NCBI RefSeq assembly: GCF_000243335.1
Contig: NZ_JH597775.1
Coordinates: 21,141 to 85,140 of the forward strand
Direction of reading: 5' to 3'
Length of the DNA: 64,000 nucleotides
From: Leptonema illini DSM 21528
GTDB taxonomy: Bacteria > Spirochaetota > Leptospiria > Leptospirales > Leptonemataceae
Part shown: positions 42,554-51,490 of the stretch, one piece after another
Numbering within the stretch: the stretch's first letter is position 1
Layout of the letters: each line of letters begins with the position of its first letter
Notes under the pieces: model-generated
The model's input: only the letters and a program-made list of their open reading frames with translations
Told to the model about the DNA's origin: nothing
The model's database searches: none
Made by a program: the position numbers and the translations under genes

Positions 42554-43930
42554 TCAGGCCTTTCTGCCGATCAATCCTTTCCAGGCCATCCGGTGATGTA
42601 GAACTATGGCCAGAAGCACCACCCAGGTATAGAGCGAATACAGAGAAAGAGCTTCAAACCAGCGAAACGGTAGGATAGCGAGAAGAATCGCAAGCCCGGC
42701 CGGACCGTAGTGGGCAATGCGCTCCTCTGTGTTCATAGAATGCAGCGGCCCGGAGCCCATGCGCAGAGCAAGAGGTATCAGTAGAAGCGAATACGTATGA
42801 TACCAGCTCACGCCCGACGACACAAGCGCCGTGAGCAGGGTCAACGAAAGGACTGCTGTGAAGAACGCTCCGTCACTCTTCAAATCGAGTGGCCTGCGCC
42901 AGGCGGCCATCAATAAGAGCAGACCGAGCGATCCGACAAGAGTCAGATTGATCAGTCGCACCGACATGGCAAAATAAGGCAGCTGCGGCGCCGTCAGATT
43001 AACAAGAGGCAGTGCAAACATCTCCTGTTTTCTATCGGAGCCGGCGATCATGAGCTTGCTCAGAGCGGCGCTGACGGTCTGATTATTCGCATAAGGACGT
43101 ACGACAAGGTTCTTCTGATAGGTATCTATAAGAAAGCTGTACCACTGCTGGTGCCGGTCCAGGTTTTTCTGCCATCCACCCGTCATAGCCGGCACAAGGA
43201 CGGCGAAAAGAATCCCGGCAACAAAACCGGCAAGGGCAAAGAAGCGACGACCGGCGAAGAGCACACCGGACAGGAAGGCGGGAATGATCTTGATCACGGT
43301 CGCCAGTCCGATTAAGAAGCCACCGAGAAAAGAGATCACGCCTTCGCGAAAAGACCAGAGCAGGCCGGCTCCGCACAGGAAGAGCAACAGGAACCCGACG
43401 TTTCCATTGGCCGCATTATCATCGAGGAAAGGGAAATAGAGAAGCGTGGCAATAGCGACGGCATACTCGTAAGTTGAGCCTTCTGTCTGCTTATGAAGCA
43501 GATACAGAAGCGCGGCCAGAAGGGCCAGTGAGACCGTCTGAAATATGATGGCCGCTGTTTTATAATCGAGCGTATGCAACGGCGTTAACAGAAAGGCGAA
43601 GAAGGGCGGATAGAGATAGGCGCCGACTCCTTTGCTCTCTATTAAAAGCTTCAGAAGCTCTTCGGGCTTCATGGTCGGCAGATCGACGCTCTGCTCGAAG
43701 ATACTCTGCATGGCCCCCGTCTTGTAGAGATCTTCGTCTGCATTGAGCCGTCGTGAGGCCTCAAAGTAGTCCTCGAAATCGCTGCGACTGCGAAAGGGCG
43801 AGGGGCCTCGTAAAATCTTACTGCTATCGACGGCAAGTATCAGAAGCATCAGGCCGAGAAGAAGGCGCTGCCCCCGCTTCGTCTGTATGAATGATTTCAG
43901 CCGATTCAGCCATTGCCATCCCATCTGCAT
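42554..43930 (-). CDS. GT87 (DUF2029) polytopic mannosyltransferase-like protein
   Basis: 458 residues with about ten membrane helices and a GT-C-type layout. The first loop has SRSDFEDYFEASRRLNADED, which carries the acidic residues expected of the catalytic loop; YLYPPFFAFLLTPL is the GT87 signature. It uses a polyprenyl-phosphate sugar outside the membrane. It ends 15 bp upstream of the DUF1574 gene, a likely functional pair. Confidence 0.85.
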   Translation of the reverse strand: MQMGWQWLNRLKSFIQTKRGQRLLLGLMLLILAVDSSKILRGPSPFRSRSDFEDYFEASRRLNADEDLYKTGAMQSIFEQSVDLPTMKPEELLKLLIESKGVGAYLYPPFFAFLLTPLHTLDYKTAAIIFQTVSLALLAALLYLLHKQTEGSTYEYAVAIATLLYFPFLDDNAANGNVGFLLLFLCGAGLLWSFREGVISFLGGFLIGLATVIKIIPAFLSGVLFAGRRFFALAGFVAGILFAVLVPAMTGGWQKNLDRHQQWYSFLIDTYQKNLVVRPYANNQTVSAALSKLMIAGSDRKQEMFALPLVNLTAPQLPYFAMSVRLINLTLVGSLGLLLLMAAWRRPLDLKSDGAFFTAVLSLTLLTALVSSGVSWYHTYSLLLIPLALRMGSGPLHSMNTEERIAHYGPAGLAILLAILPFRWFEALSLYSLYTWVVLLAIVLHHRMAWKGLIGRKA

Positions 43931-44009
43931 CGAGTCAGGATCAGGAATCGGCGCGCTGTGTCAACCGGCGCTGCATTTGACCGGAACACCTGAATCGAAG
44001 AATTGGCCT

Positions 44010-45098
44010 GTGGATCTTCATCCCTTTCACTTCGAGCTGCCCGATGAGTTGATCGCCCGCTATCCGGTCACGCCGCCCGATTCCGCACGTCTTCTTCACC
44101 TGACCGCTCACGGCGCCCCTTCCCATCATATCTTTCGCGAGCTGCCCGACCTGCTTCGCGACGGCGATGTACTCGTCTTCAATCGAACGAAGGTCTCGCG
44201 ACGCCGCCTCTTCTTAAAGAGGGAATCCGGAGCACAGATCGAGGTGCTGTTTCTCGAACAGTTAGAGCATCCGTCGATATGGCGCTGCATGGCCAGGAAG
44301 GCCGGACGTCTGAAGACAGGCGAGATCCTTGTCCAGGGCGACGTCTCCTTCGAGGTCGTCGGCCGCGAAGGCCCGCTCACCGTTCTTGCCGCACGGAGCG
44401 AGAACCAATACGCCTGGGAAACGGATGAGGATGCCGAGCACTTCTTCGAGACCAGCGGGCAACCGCCCATCCCCCCGTATCTGAACAGACCGGCAGAGAA
44501 GATAGATTACGACCGCTACCAGACCATTTTTGCGCAGAAGACCGGCTCCGTCGCTGCCCCGACTGCAGGCCTGCACTTCACTCCGGAGCTGATGCGCAGA
44601 CTTGAGCAGCGCTACGAGATCGCCTATGTCGATCTGACGATCGGCTACGGCACCTTTGCTCCGTTGCAGGAAGAACACTTCGCCGCGAAAAGACTGCATA
44701 CTGAGAGATTTGTTATCCCTCCCGAAACGGCGAAGCTGCTGTCCAGCATCGGAGTCGGCGATACAGAGCGTTCCGATCGACGGCATTCCGCCGAAGCCAC
44801 CAGACGCAGATGCGTGGCCGTCGGCACGACAACACTGCGCGCCCTTGAGTCCGCCCTGCGTCAGAAAGGACAGATCCAGGCCGGAAGCTACGAAACCGAC
44901 ATCTTCCTGCATCCGCCCGACCGCATTGAGAGCTGCCAGGCGTTGATCACCAACTTCCATCTGCCCGCCTCATCGCTCTTTCTGCTTGTCTGCGCCTTCG
45001 GAGGCACGGAGCGTCTGCGTCAGGCCTATGCCATCGCCATTGAGAATCGGTATCGCTTCTATAGCTACGGTGATGCGATGCTTCTTGAAGCGCCCTGA
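44010..45098 (+). CDS. queA: S-adenosylmethionine:tRNA ribosyltransferase-isomerase
   Basis: 362 residues from a GTG (44010, VDLHPFHFELP). Adds the cyclopentene ring precursor to queuosine in tRNA. Family motifs are DGDVLVFNRTKVSRRRL, PPIPPYLNRP, TGSVAAPTAGLHFTPELM, DLTIGYGTFAPL and LITNFHLPASSLFLLV. The ORF runs 41 codons upstream with no family similarity, so GTG is preferred. No tgt gene is adjacent. Confidence 0.93.
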   Translation: MDLHPFHFELPDELIARYPVTPPDSARLLHLTAHGAPSHHIFRELPDLLRDGDVLVFNRTKVSRRRLFLKRESGAQIEVLFLEQLEHPSIWRCMARKAGRLKTGEILVQGDVSFEVVGREGPLTVLAARSENQYAWETDEDAEHFFETSGQPPIPPYLNRPAEKIDYDRYQTIFAQKTGSVAAPTAGLHFTPELMRRLEQRYEIAYVDLTIGYGTFAPLQEEHFAAKRLHTERFVIPPETAKLLSSIGVGDTERSDRRHSAEATRRRCVAVGTTTLRALESALRQKGQIQAGSYETDIFLHPPDRIESCQALITNFHLPASSLFLLVCAFGGTERLRQAYAIAIENRYRFYSYGDAMLLEAP

Positions 45099-45165
45099 CC
45101 TGAGATCTCGCTCCGGGCATTTCGTTCTTGACCCGCGCTCCGGCTCAGAGAACAGTACAAAGACG

Positions 45166-46071
45166 ATGCACAATTTTGAGAGGCTGAAAGAGATCCATCA
45201 TCTGAAGATACCGGTCTTCCGAAGGGATGAATTCCAGGAGAGCGTGCTCAAGAATCTCTACCTTGAGTTTTTCCTTGAAAGCTGTCGCGTCCTCATCACT
45301 CCGGATTTTCAGTATCTGACCACGGGCCCGACGCGCACCGAAGAGCTGGAAACCATAGAGCGTCTTCTCGCCGAAGAACGTTCTGTTCTTGATGAGCTGA
45401 AGAAATTCGTACTGTACAACCTCGCCCTTTACTCGGCGCTTCTTGAAACGAACTCTTATTATATCACAAGCAACGATCATCTGCTCATCTGTCGCTTCGT
45501 GCAATCCGATCATGATGATCGAGCCTACGAGCTGAAGCTGTATACGCTCGGCCGGCAGGATCTCCCCGAGAACTATAAGGATAAGCTCTATATCGGGCGC
45601 GACTTTGTAAACATCTCGCGTCTTACGCGCGATCACTTCGGCATTCGCCAGATTAGAAACAGTCTCTCCTCTCAGGTCGATCGTATGAAAGAGCGGGTTA
45701 AGAATTATACTCCGCACGAGATCTACAACGAGCTTGAAGACGAGTACATCACCGAGATCGAGGAGATTGTCGGCGAGTTCTCAAACGAGACGGCCAGCAT
45801 CGTCGAGGAGTTTCCCGTCGACATCACAACGAAAAGCCTCAAACCGGATTCGCTCATTCAGGTGAATCATCTGTTTCGCGAGCTGAAGCACATGTTGATT
45901 GAAGTGGAAGAGACGACCCGCGATATGGAAGCGCGGATGTTTGAAACCGATCTGGCAAGAGCCGTCCGCTATGTTACGAAGTTCCGGAAGGACATTCAGA
46001 ATTATATCAACTATCTGATCATCAAGGTAAACGGCCGCATCACTGATGCCGTAAACGGCTTCCATCTGTGA
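45166..46071 (+). CDS. Cytosolic alpha-helical protein of unknown function
   Basis: 301 residues, no signal peptide or membrane helix. Long helices at about 50-95 (TEELETIERLLAEERSVLDEL), 170-215 and 235-290. The last helices read as a coiled coil (RELKHMLIEVEETTRDMEAR). No family recognised. It ends just before a strong terminator. The start MHNFERLK has no clear ribosome site. Confidence 0.55.
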   Translation: MHNFERLKEIHHLKIPVFRRDEFQESVLKNLYLEFFLESCRVLITPDFQYLTTGPTRTEELETIERLLAEERSVLDELKKFVLYNLALYSALLETNSYYITSNDHLLICRFVQSDHDDRAYELKLYTLGRQDLPENYKDKLYIGRDFVNISRLTRDHFGIRQIRNSLSSQVDRMKERVKNYTPHEIYNELEDEYITEIEEIVGEFSNETASIVEEFPVDITTKSLKPDSLIQVNHLFRELKHMLIEVEETTRDMEARMFETDLARAVRYVTKFRKDIQNYINYLIIKVNGRITDAVNGFHL

Positions 46072-46096
46072 CGTTCATCGCGCTTTCCGATTGACA

Positions 46097-46137
46097 GAAA
46101 GGCCTCCGTGCATCAAACCCCGGAGGCCTTTCTTTTT
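46097..46137 (+). terminator. Strong rho-independent terminator
   Basis: GAAAGGCCTCCG and CGGAGGCCTTTC form a perfect 12-bp stem with a 12-nt loop, followed by five T. It is 25 bp after the stop of the 301-residue gene. Confidence 0.93.
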
Positions 46138-46166
46138 CAACTCAGACGCCATTCTTGAGATGACTT

Positions 46167-46317
46167 AGAACCCGTCCCAAAACGGGTTCTGCAACACAGG
46201 AAGTGTTGCCGCATGCGAAATTTCGATAGAAATTGAGCAAATGCGAAAGGTTTTTGGGGCTTTGCTCCAAAAACCGCCCCGGTCCTAAAACCCAGGAGGG
46301 GTTTTGGGACCGGTTCT
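46167..46317. repeat. 151-bp element with 17-bp inverted ends, MITE- or structured-RNA-like
   Basis: The ends AGAACCCGTCCCAAAAC and GTTTTGGGACCGGTTCT match at 16 of 17 when inverted. Inside are further hairpins: AACGGGTTCT pairs back on the left end, GCAACAC/GTGTTGC, and GGTTTTTGG/CCAAAAACC. No coding frame. It lies after a terminator and before the stop of the flavin reductase gene. No duplicated target site was clear. Confidence 0.65.
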
Positions 46318-46361
46318 TATAGAAGCCAATGACTTCGATATGAATCAGGATTATTCCTCCG

Positions 46362-47495
46362 TCATTCCTGCAGCGAAGAATAATCCGTATAACCCTCAGC
46401 CCCCGGCGTATAAAGCAGCTCAGGCTTCAACTCTGCAAGAGGGGCCGCTTTCAGCAGACGTACCGGCAGATCGGGATTGGCGATAAAGGGACGGCCGAAG
46501 GCCACCAGTTCGCCTGATCCGACACTCAGATCTTCTTCTGCACGTGAGCGATCATAACCACCGGAAAGAATGAGCGTGCTGCCTCCGTTCTCTCGGAACG
46601 ACGTGCGGATCGCATCCACCGTTTCTTTCGGAGGAACGGGCGCTCCCTGGGCCGAATGATCGACAAAATGGATATACACAAGCCCGAGGGCCGCCAGCGA
46701 AGAGGCAAGCCGGCTATACTGTTCGGTCATGCCATCATAAATGCCCTGCACACCATTAAAAACGCCTCCCGGTGAAAGACGGATGCCTGTCCTTGCGCCT
46801 CCGATGCGTTCGACAACACGGCGGGCCACCTCAAGCACAAAGCGATTCCTGCGAAATGCATCCCCGCCGTAGTCGTCGGATCGCTGATTCGTTGCCGGAT
46901 TGAGAAACTGCTCCAGCAGATAGCCGTTCGCTGCATGCAGCTCTACGCCATCAAAGCCGGCGGCGATCGCATTCTCGGCCGCAGAGGCGAACTCTTCGAT
47001 AGTGACCGCTATATCGTTATCCGTCATAGCGACAGGCTCGGGATGCGGCTGCATACCTTCGGTATCGGTCCAGATCTCGCCGGCGGCGCGAACCGCAGAC
47101 GGAGCGAGCACACGCCCGCCTTCAGGCAGGTTTGCCGGATGACCGATGCGCCCCGTATGCATCATCTGTAAAAAGATGCGCCCGCCTTTTGCGTGTACGG
47201 CTGACGTTACCTTCTTCCAGCCTTCGACCTGCGCGGTCGAGAAGATGCCAGGAATGCGTGCGTATCCCACTCCGTTTACAGAGGGAGACGTCCCTTCAGT
47301 GATGATGAGTCCGGCGCCGGCCCTCTGCCCGTAGTAGGTCGCAACAAGGTCGCCCGGTATGTTCTCAGGGGAACGAGAGCGGGTCATAGGCGCCATGACG
47401 ATGCGGTTCTTGAGTTCGATATTCCCAAGCGCGTAGGACGAGAAGAGTGTTCCCGTCTCAACGGCTTCTGGGCTTGCAATATCCAATGCTTTCAT
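46362..47495 (-). CDS. Old-yellow-enzyme family NADH:flavin (alkene) reductase
   Basis: 377 residues, FMN TIM barrel. NRIVMAPMTRSRS is the FMN site; DGVELHAANGYLLEQFLNP has the active-site His and Asn; RLSPGGVFNGVQG and LIIT-type motif LIITEGTSPS are present. Catalyses NAD(P)H-dependent reduction of activated C=C bonds (NemA type). A MarR-like operator overlaps its 5' leader, and the MarR gene is the next one upstream in transcription. Confidence 0.9.
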   Translation of the reverse strand: MKALDIASPEAVETGTLFSSYALGNIELKNRIVMAPMTRSRSPENIPGDLVATYYGQRAGAGLIITEGTSPSVNGVGYARIPGIFSTAQVEGWKKVTSAVHAKGGRIFLQMMHTGRIGHPANLPEGGRVLAPSAVRAAGEIWTDTEGMQPHPEPVAMTDNDIAVTIEEFASAAENAIAAGFDGVELHAANGYLLEQFLNPATNQRSDDYGGDAFRRNRFVLEVARRVVERIGGARTGIRLSPGGVFNGVQGIYDGMTEQYSRLASSLAALGLVYIHFVDHSAQGAPVPPKETVDAIRTSFRENGGSTLILSGGYDRSRAEEDLSVGSGELVAFGRPFIANPDLPVRLLKAAPLAELKPELLYTPGAEGYTDYSSLQE

Positions 47496-47496
47496 G

Positions 47497-47524
47497 CTTA
47501 ATAGTTAATACATTAACTATTAAG
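47497..47524. promoter_or_regulatory. Perfect 12-bp-arm palindrome, MarR operator candidate
   Basis: CTTAATAGTTAA, TACA, TTAACTATTAAG. It begins 2 bp upstream of the flavin reductase ATG, within an AT-rich stretch of about 80 bp that has further half-sites (TTAACTATT near 47603). The most likely ligand-responsive repressor is the MarR protein encoded just upstream. Confidence 0.75.
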
Positions 47525-47718
47525 CGGCGAATATTTAATCTCCAAATAATTAAAATATTAACCATTAATTTATGAGTAATTCGGGGCCGAACCTTTCGGC
47601 ATTTAACTATTCAGGCATTCAGTATTCGAAGACAAACCTTGAAGCTACGAATCGTCAGAAACTGCACTGGTTGCGAGGTTATTAGCCCTGCCGCTCAAAG
47701 CCGGCTGGGAAGGCCGGG

Positions 47719-48201
47719 CTACTCCGATTCCCGCGACCCGCTCTCGACGGCACTTTCATGCGGATGCCAGGGAGCGATACGACGGCAGATACCGGCCGCT
47801 TTTCTGAGATCCTCATCTGGTAGGTGCTCAAAAAGAGCCGTAAGCGAACGAGCAAAGCCCGGTCGGGCCCGGTCCAGGCGGTCGACCCCCTGTTGTGTCA
47901 GCTCTACAACGATGTACCGCCGATCATCTTCGCGTCTGGTTCGGGCGATAAGGCCGGATCGTTCCAGAGCATCCAGCAGTGACGTCATACCCGGCCCGCT
48001 TCGAAGGGCGCAACGGGCAATCTCGGTCTGACAGAGCGGCCCCTGCTCGCTTATGATTCTCATGATCTCAAACTGAGGCAGTGTGAGTCCATCGAGATTC
48101 TTTGATAGATGCCTTGATACGACATCATAGGCCTTTGAAAAACTCGACCAGAACTCCTGCACATTCCGCTCGCGAGAGCTTTCTCCATACTGCCCGCCCA
48201 T
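47719..48201 (-). CDS. MarR family transcriptional regulator
   Basis: 160 residues, winged helix. LPQFEIMRIISEQGPLCQTEIARCALRS and GPGMTSLLDALERSGLIARTRREDDRRY are the recognition helix and wing, the latter with the DxRxxxV-type motif. Cys at CQTEIARC may sense oxidants or electrophiles. Its ATG overlaps the stop of the M3 peptidase gene (TGATG). Likely represses the flavin reductase gene that follows. Confidence 0.9.
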   Translation of the reverse strand: MGGQYGESSRERNVQEFWSSFSKAYDVVSRHLSKNLDGLTLPQFEIMRIISEQGPLCQTEIARCALRSGPGMTSLLDALERSGLIARTRREDDRRYIVVELTQQGVDRLDRARPGFARSLTALFEHLPDEDLRKAAGICRRIAPWHPHESAVESGSRESE

Positions 48202-50213
48202 CAGGCCACCAGTCCATCGCGGCGCAACAGGGCGTCAGGATCGGGAGCTCTTCCGCGGAAGCGAATATACAAATCCATCGGATGCTCGCTGTTGCCGCGT
48301 TCCAGGATATTCTGCCGGAAGGCTCTGGCCGTCCCGGCATCAAAGATGCCCTTCTCGCGAAAAAGCTCAAAGGCATCGGCTTCAAGCACCTCGGCCCACT
48401 TATAGGAATAATATCCGGCTGAATAACCACCGGCGAAGATATGACTGAAACCGGTTGAGATGCACAGGCCCTCGGGATCGGGCAGGATCGTCGAACGCTG
48501 CGTTGCCTGCGTTTCAAAGGACTGGATGTCCGATACCATGCCCGGTGGCGTCGTATGGTAGGCCATATCGAGCAGCCCATAGTTCAGCTGTGTGAGGAAC
48601 TGCATCCCGGCCTGGAAGGTCTCCGCTGCTTTCAAGCGCTTGAGAAGATCGGAGGGTATCGCCTCGTCGGTTTCATAATGTCGCGCGAAGATGTCAAGGG
48701 CCTCACGCTCCCTCGTCCAGTTCTCCATGATCTGTGACGGCAGCTCCACAAAATCCCAGTAGACATTCGTGCCCGCAAGGCTTCTGTAGATGACATTTGA
48801 CAGCAGACCATGAAGGGCATGCCCGAATTCATGATAGAGCGTGCGCACTTCATCCAGCGTTAGCAGAGAGGGCTTTGACTGAGAAGATCGCGTGAAGTTG
48901 CAAACGATACCAACATGCGGTCGCTCGACCTTTCCGCGGCACAACCCCTGCTCACGAATCGAAGTCATCCATGCTCCGCTCTTCTTCGTCTCGCGCGGAA
49001 AAAGATCCATGTAAAAAAGGCCGACCTGTTCCGAGCCATCGGATACTTCGAACACACGCACTTCTTCATGATATACAGGAACATCGGTTCTCTCTTTCAG
49101 AGAGAGACCGTACAGTCGACGGGCCACCTCGAAGAGGCCGTCCAGGACTTTATCAAGAGGGAAGTAGACACGAAGGCTCTCCTGATCGAAATCATAGCGC
49201 TCTTTTTTCAGTTGCTCCGAAAAATAGCGCAGGTCCCAGGGTTGCAGGTCATCACAGCCCTTTGCCGCCGCAAAATGGCGCAACTCTTCAAGCTCCTTCT
49301 GCGCCGCCGGATGCACCTTTACGAGTAGATCTTCAAGGAAGTCCGTCACCGTCTGCCGGTTACCAGCCATCCGCTCCTCGAGTACGTAATCGGCATGCGT
49401 CTCAAAACCGAGCAGCGTCGCTCGCTCATGCCTCAATCGCAGAATGTCTTTGATAACGGGACGATTATCCGTAGCGGCATCAAGGCCGCGCCCCCGAAAG
49501 GCCCTGTACATCGTTTCGCGCAAAGAACGATCTTTGCAGTAAGTCATGAACGGCATATAGTCGGGATACTGCAGTGTGAACACCCAGCCCTGCTTACCCT
49601 CTTTATTTGCACGCGCTGCTGCCTGTTCGAGAACCGTTTCAGGTAGACCGTCCACCTGATCGTCTCGCTCAAGATACAGTGTAAACGCGTTGGTCGCGCG
49701 AAGCACATGCTCCGAGAAAACCGGAGCGAGCTGTGAAAGCTCACGGTCGATGCCGCGCAGCTTCTCTTTCTTTTCTTCAGAGAGCAGCGCCCCGTTCCGT
49801 CTGTAGTTACGATATGTGAGATCGAGCAGACGATGTTTCTCGGCCGTATCGACGCCGGCCTCCGTCTCTTTAACGGCCTTTACTCGTTCAAACAGTTTCG
49901 CGTCAAGGAAGAGATCGCTCGAAAAGTCTGCAAGAAAAGACGATACCTCGCCAGCGATAGCCTGGATCTCAGAGGTCGCTTCAGCCGAGAAAAGAACGTA
50001 GTAGGCAGAGCTCACTTCGGCAAGCTCTTCCGCTGAGGTCTCAATGGCGAGAATCGTATTCTCGAAATCCGCAGCGCCTGTATTCGCGCGGATGGCCGCG
50101 AGGCGCTCCTCTGCGACCTTGCGAAAATGCTGTAGCGCCGGCAGAAAATCGCCAGCCTTCAACTTATGAAACGGTACATACGGTAAGAGTTCGTCTATCA
50201 GAGGGTTCGCCAT
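48201..50213 (-). CDS. prlC: M3 family oligopeptidase
   Basis: 670 residues, cytosolic. Zinc motif HEFGHALHGLL with a downstream glutamate; DFVELPSQIMENWTRE carries the third zinc ligand and its conserved surroundings; NCNF-like VCNFTRSSQSKPSLLT is a signature. Degrades peptides up to about 20 residues, as oligopeptidase A. The start MANPLIDELLPY at 50213 is preferred; the ORF opens 19 codons earlier with a hydrophobic stretch not expected in the family. Confidence 0.9.
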   Translation of the reverse strand: MANPLIDELLPYVPFHKLKAGDFLPALQHFRKVAEERLAAIRANTGAADFENTILAIETSAEELAEVSSAYYVLFSAEATSEIQAIAGEVSSFLADFSSDLFLDAKLFERVKAVKETEAGVDTAEKHRLLDLTYRNYRRNGALLSEEKKEKLRGIDRELSQLAPVFSEHVLRATNAFTLYLERDDQVDGLPETVLEQAAARANKEGKQGWVFTLQYPDYMPFMTYCKDRSLRETMYRAFRGRGLDAATDNRPVIKDILRLRHERATLLGFETHADYVLEERMAGNRQTVTDFLEDLLVKVHPAAQKELEELRHFAAAKGCDDLQPWDLRYFSEQLKKERYDFDQESLRVYFPLDKVLDGLFEVARRLYGLSLKERTDVPVYHEEVRVFEVSDGSEQVGLFYMDLFPRETKKSGAWMTSIREQGLCRGKVERPHVGIVCNFTRSSQSKPSLLTLDEVRTLYHEFGHALHGLLSNVIYRSLAGTNVYWDFVELPSQIMENWTREREALDIFARHYETDEAIPSDLLKRLKAAETFQAGMQFLTQLNYGLLDMAYHTTPPGMVSDIQSFETQATQRSTILPDPEGLCISTGFSHIFAGGYSAGYYSYKWAEVLEADAFELFREKGIFDAGTARAFRQNILERGNSEHPMDLYIRFRGRAPDPDALLRRDGLVA

Positions 50214-50317
50214 ACGTATCCAAAGAAACCAGAACAGGGGCAGAAAGCAAGCCCTTACAATACTCTGCATGACGTCTCATCGCTTGACAGCCTGCAGGCC
50301 GAAAGCAGCGTGTCCCG

Positions 50318-51490
50318 GTGTCATCGGAATTGTGGAAATTCCTCAAAAGTCCGGTTTGCTATATTCCGGCAGGTTTTATTCTCGCCCTTGAGCTGTTTTT
50401 ACAAACCGGTCTGTACCGCTCCGTATTAAAACCGGAATCCTTCGCCTTCAACGTCAATCGCATCCGCACGGTTGTGAAAGGAACATCGTATAAGCCGAAC
50501 GTCCTCATCCTGGGGACGTCCGTTGCCTATCAGGGTCTGCTTGTTCCCGATCTGAATAAGGCCGCCGGCGATAGCGGACTGCGTTTTCAGAGCGCGGCTA
50601 CTCAGGCGGCGATGGTGGAAACGCAACATGCCGTTCTGCGAGATCTCGCTCCGGCCATGCCCGAAGTGCGGTGGATCATCCATGTCGCAGAGGTGAACTT
50701 TCCCTACCAGTCACGCCATGAGCTTGAGCCCGCCAACCGTAGCATGCTCGCTCAGTTTCCGCGAGCAGAAACTCTTCAACTGCTAAGAGAGCATCAATTC
50801 ACGTTGACTCCGCGCGACTATGCCTTCTTTTATCTGCGCACGCTGACCTACCAGGGCGATATGCGCGACTTTTTTCTCAACCCGCCGCGCCGCCTCAAAT
50901 CGCTCGCGCGACAGAAAAAGAAAGAAGTGCCCGACGTCGTTTATCTGAATCAGAACCTCTATGCCATCTCTGCTTACGGTCGCAATCCAGAGGAATGCGA
51001 AAAGAACGCCATCAGCGGCGTGCCATTTATCGATGCGGATGGGAAGCAGGTTACCGACGAGCCGCACCGCACGGCCGTGCTCGACACGTGCAGAATGGCG
51101 CTTGATGATCCGCGAGCGAAACCGGGCGAAAATACATGGAGAACACTTTTCTTCCTGCGACTGAAAAATCTGCATGCGGAGGCGCGAAAGCATAACCTCA
51201 AGCTTGTAACCGTATTCGCTCCTTATTCTGAAATGGTAACACCGGCGCGCGACCCGGACCGCATCAGGGTGTGGCAGGAAGAGCTGGCAAAAGAGGGATT
51301 TTATCCGTCCATTATCGATCTACGCACGACCCTCGACGGACCGGATAACCTTAACCTTTTCTACGATACCATCCACCTGAATCGCCAGGGGGCGGAACGC
51401 TTCACGGGCATCTTCTATACGGCCGTCGAACAATTTCTACGTAAAGAAGACCCGGAGTTGTTTCGAAAAGAACCGGGAGCAGAGCGTTGA
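50318..51490 (+). CDS. Membrane-anchored SGNH-type protein, partner of MBOAT
   Basis: 390 residues from GTG (50318). One N-terminal membrane helix (12-32), then an SGNH-like fold: NVLILGTSVAYQGLLVPDL gives the block I serine, and FYDTIHLNRQGAERF gives the DxxH catalytic pair. The stop overlaps the TTG start of the MBOAT gene. By analogy with AlgX/DltD, it takes an acyl group from the MBOAT partner and passes it to an exported polymer. Polymer unknown. Confidence 0.8.
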   Translation: MSSELWKFLKSPVCYIPAGFILALELFLQTGLYRSVLKPESFAFNVNRIRTVVKGTSYKPNVLILGTSVAYQGLLVPDLNKAAGDSGLRFQSAATQAAMVETQHAVLRDLAPAMPEVRWIIHVAEVNFPYQSRHELEPANRSMLAQFPRAETLQLLREHQFTLTPRDYAFFYLRTLTYQGDMRDFFLNPPRRLKSLARQKKKEVPDVVYLNQNLYAISAYGRNPEECEKNAISGVPFIDADGKQVTDEPHRTAVLDTCRMALDDPRAKPGENTWRTLFFLRLKNLHAEARKHNLKLVTVFAPYSEMVTPARDPDRIRVWQEELAKEGFYPSIIDLRTTLDGPDNLNLFYDTIHLNRQGAERFTGIFYTAVEQFLRKEDPELFRKEPGAER

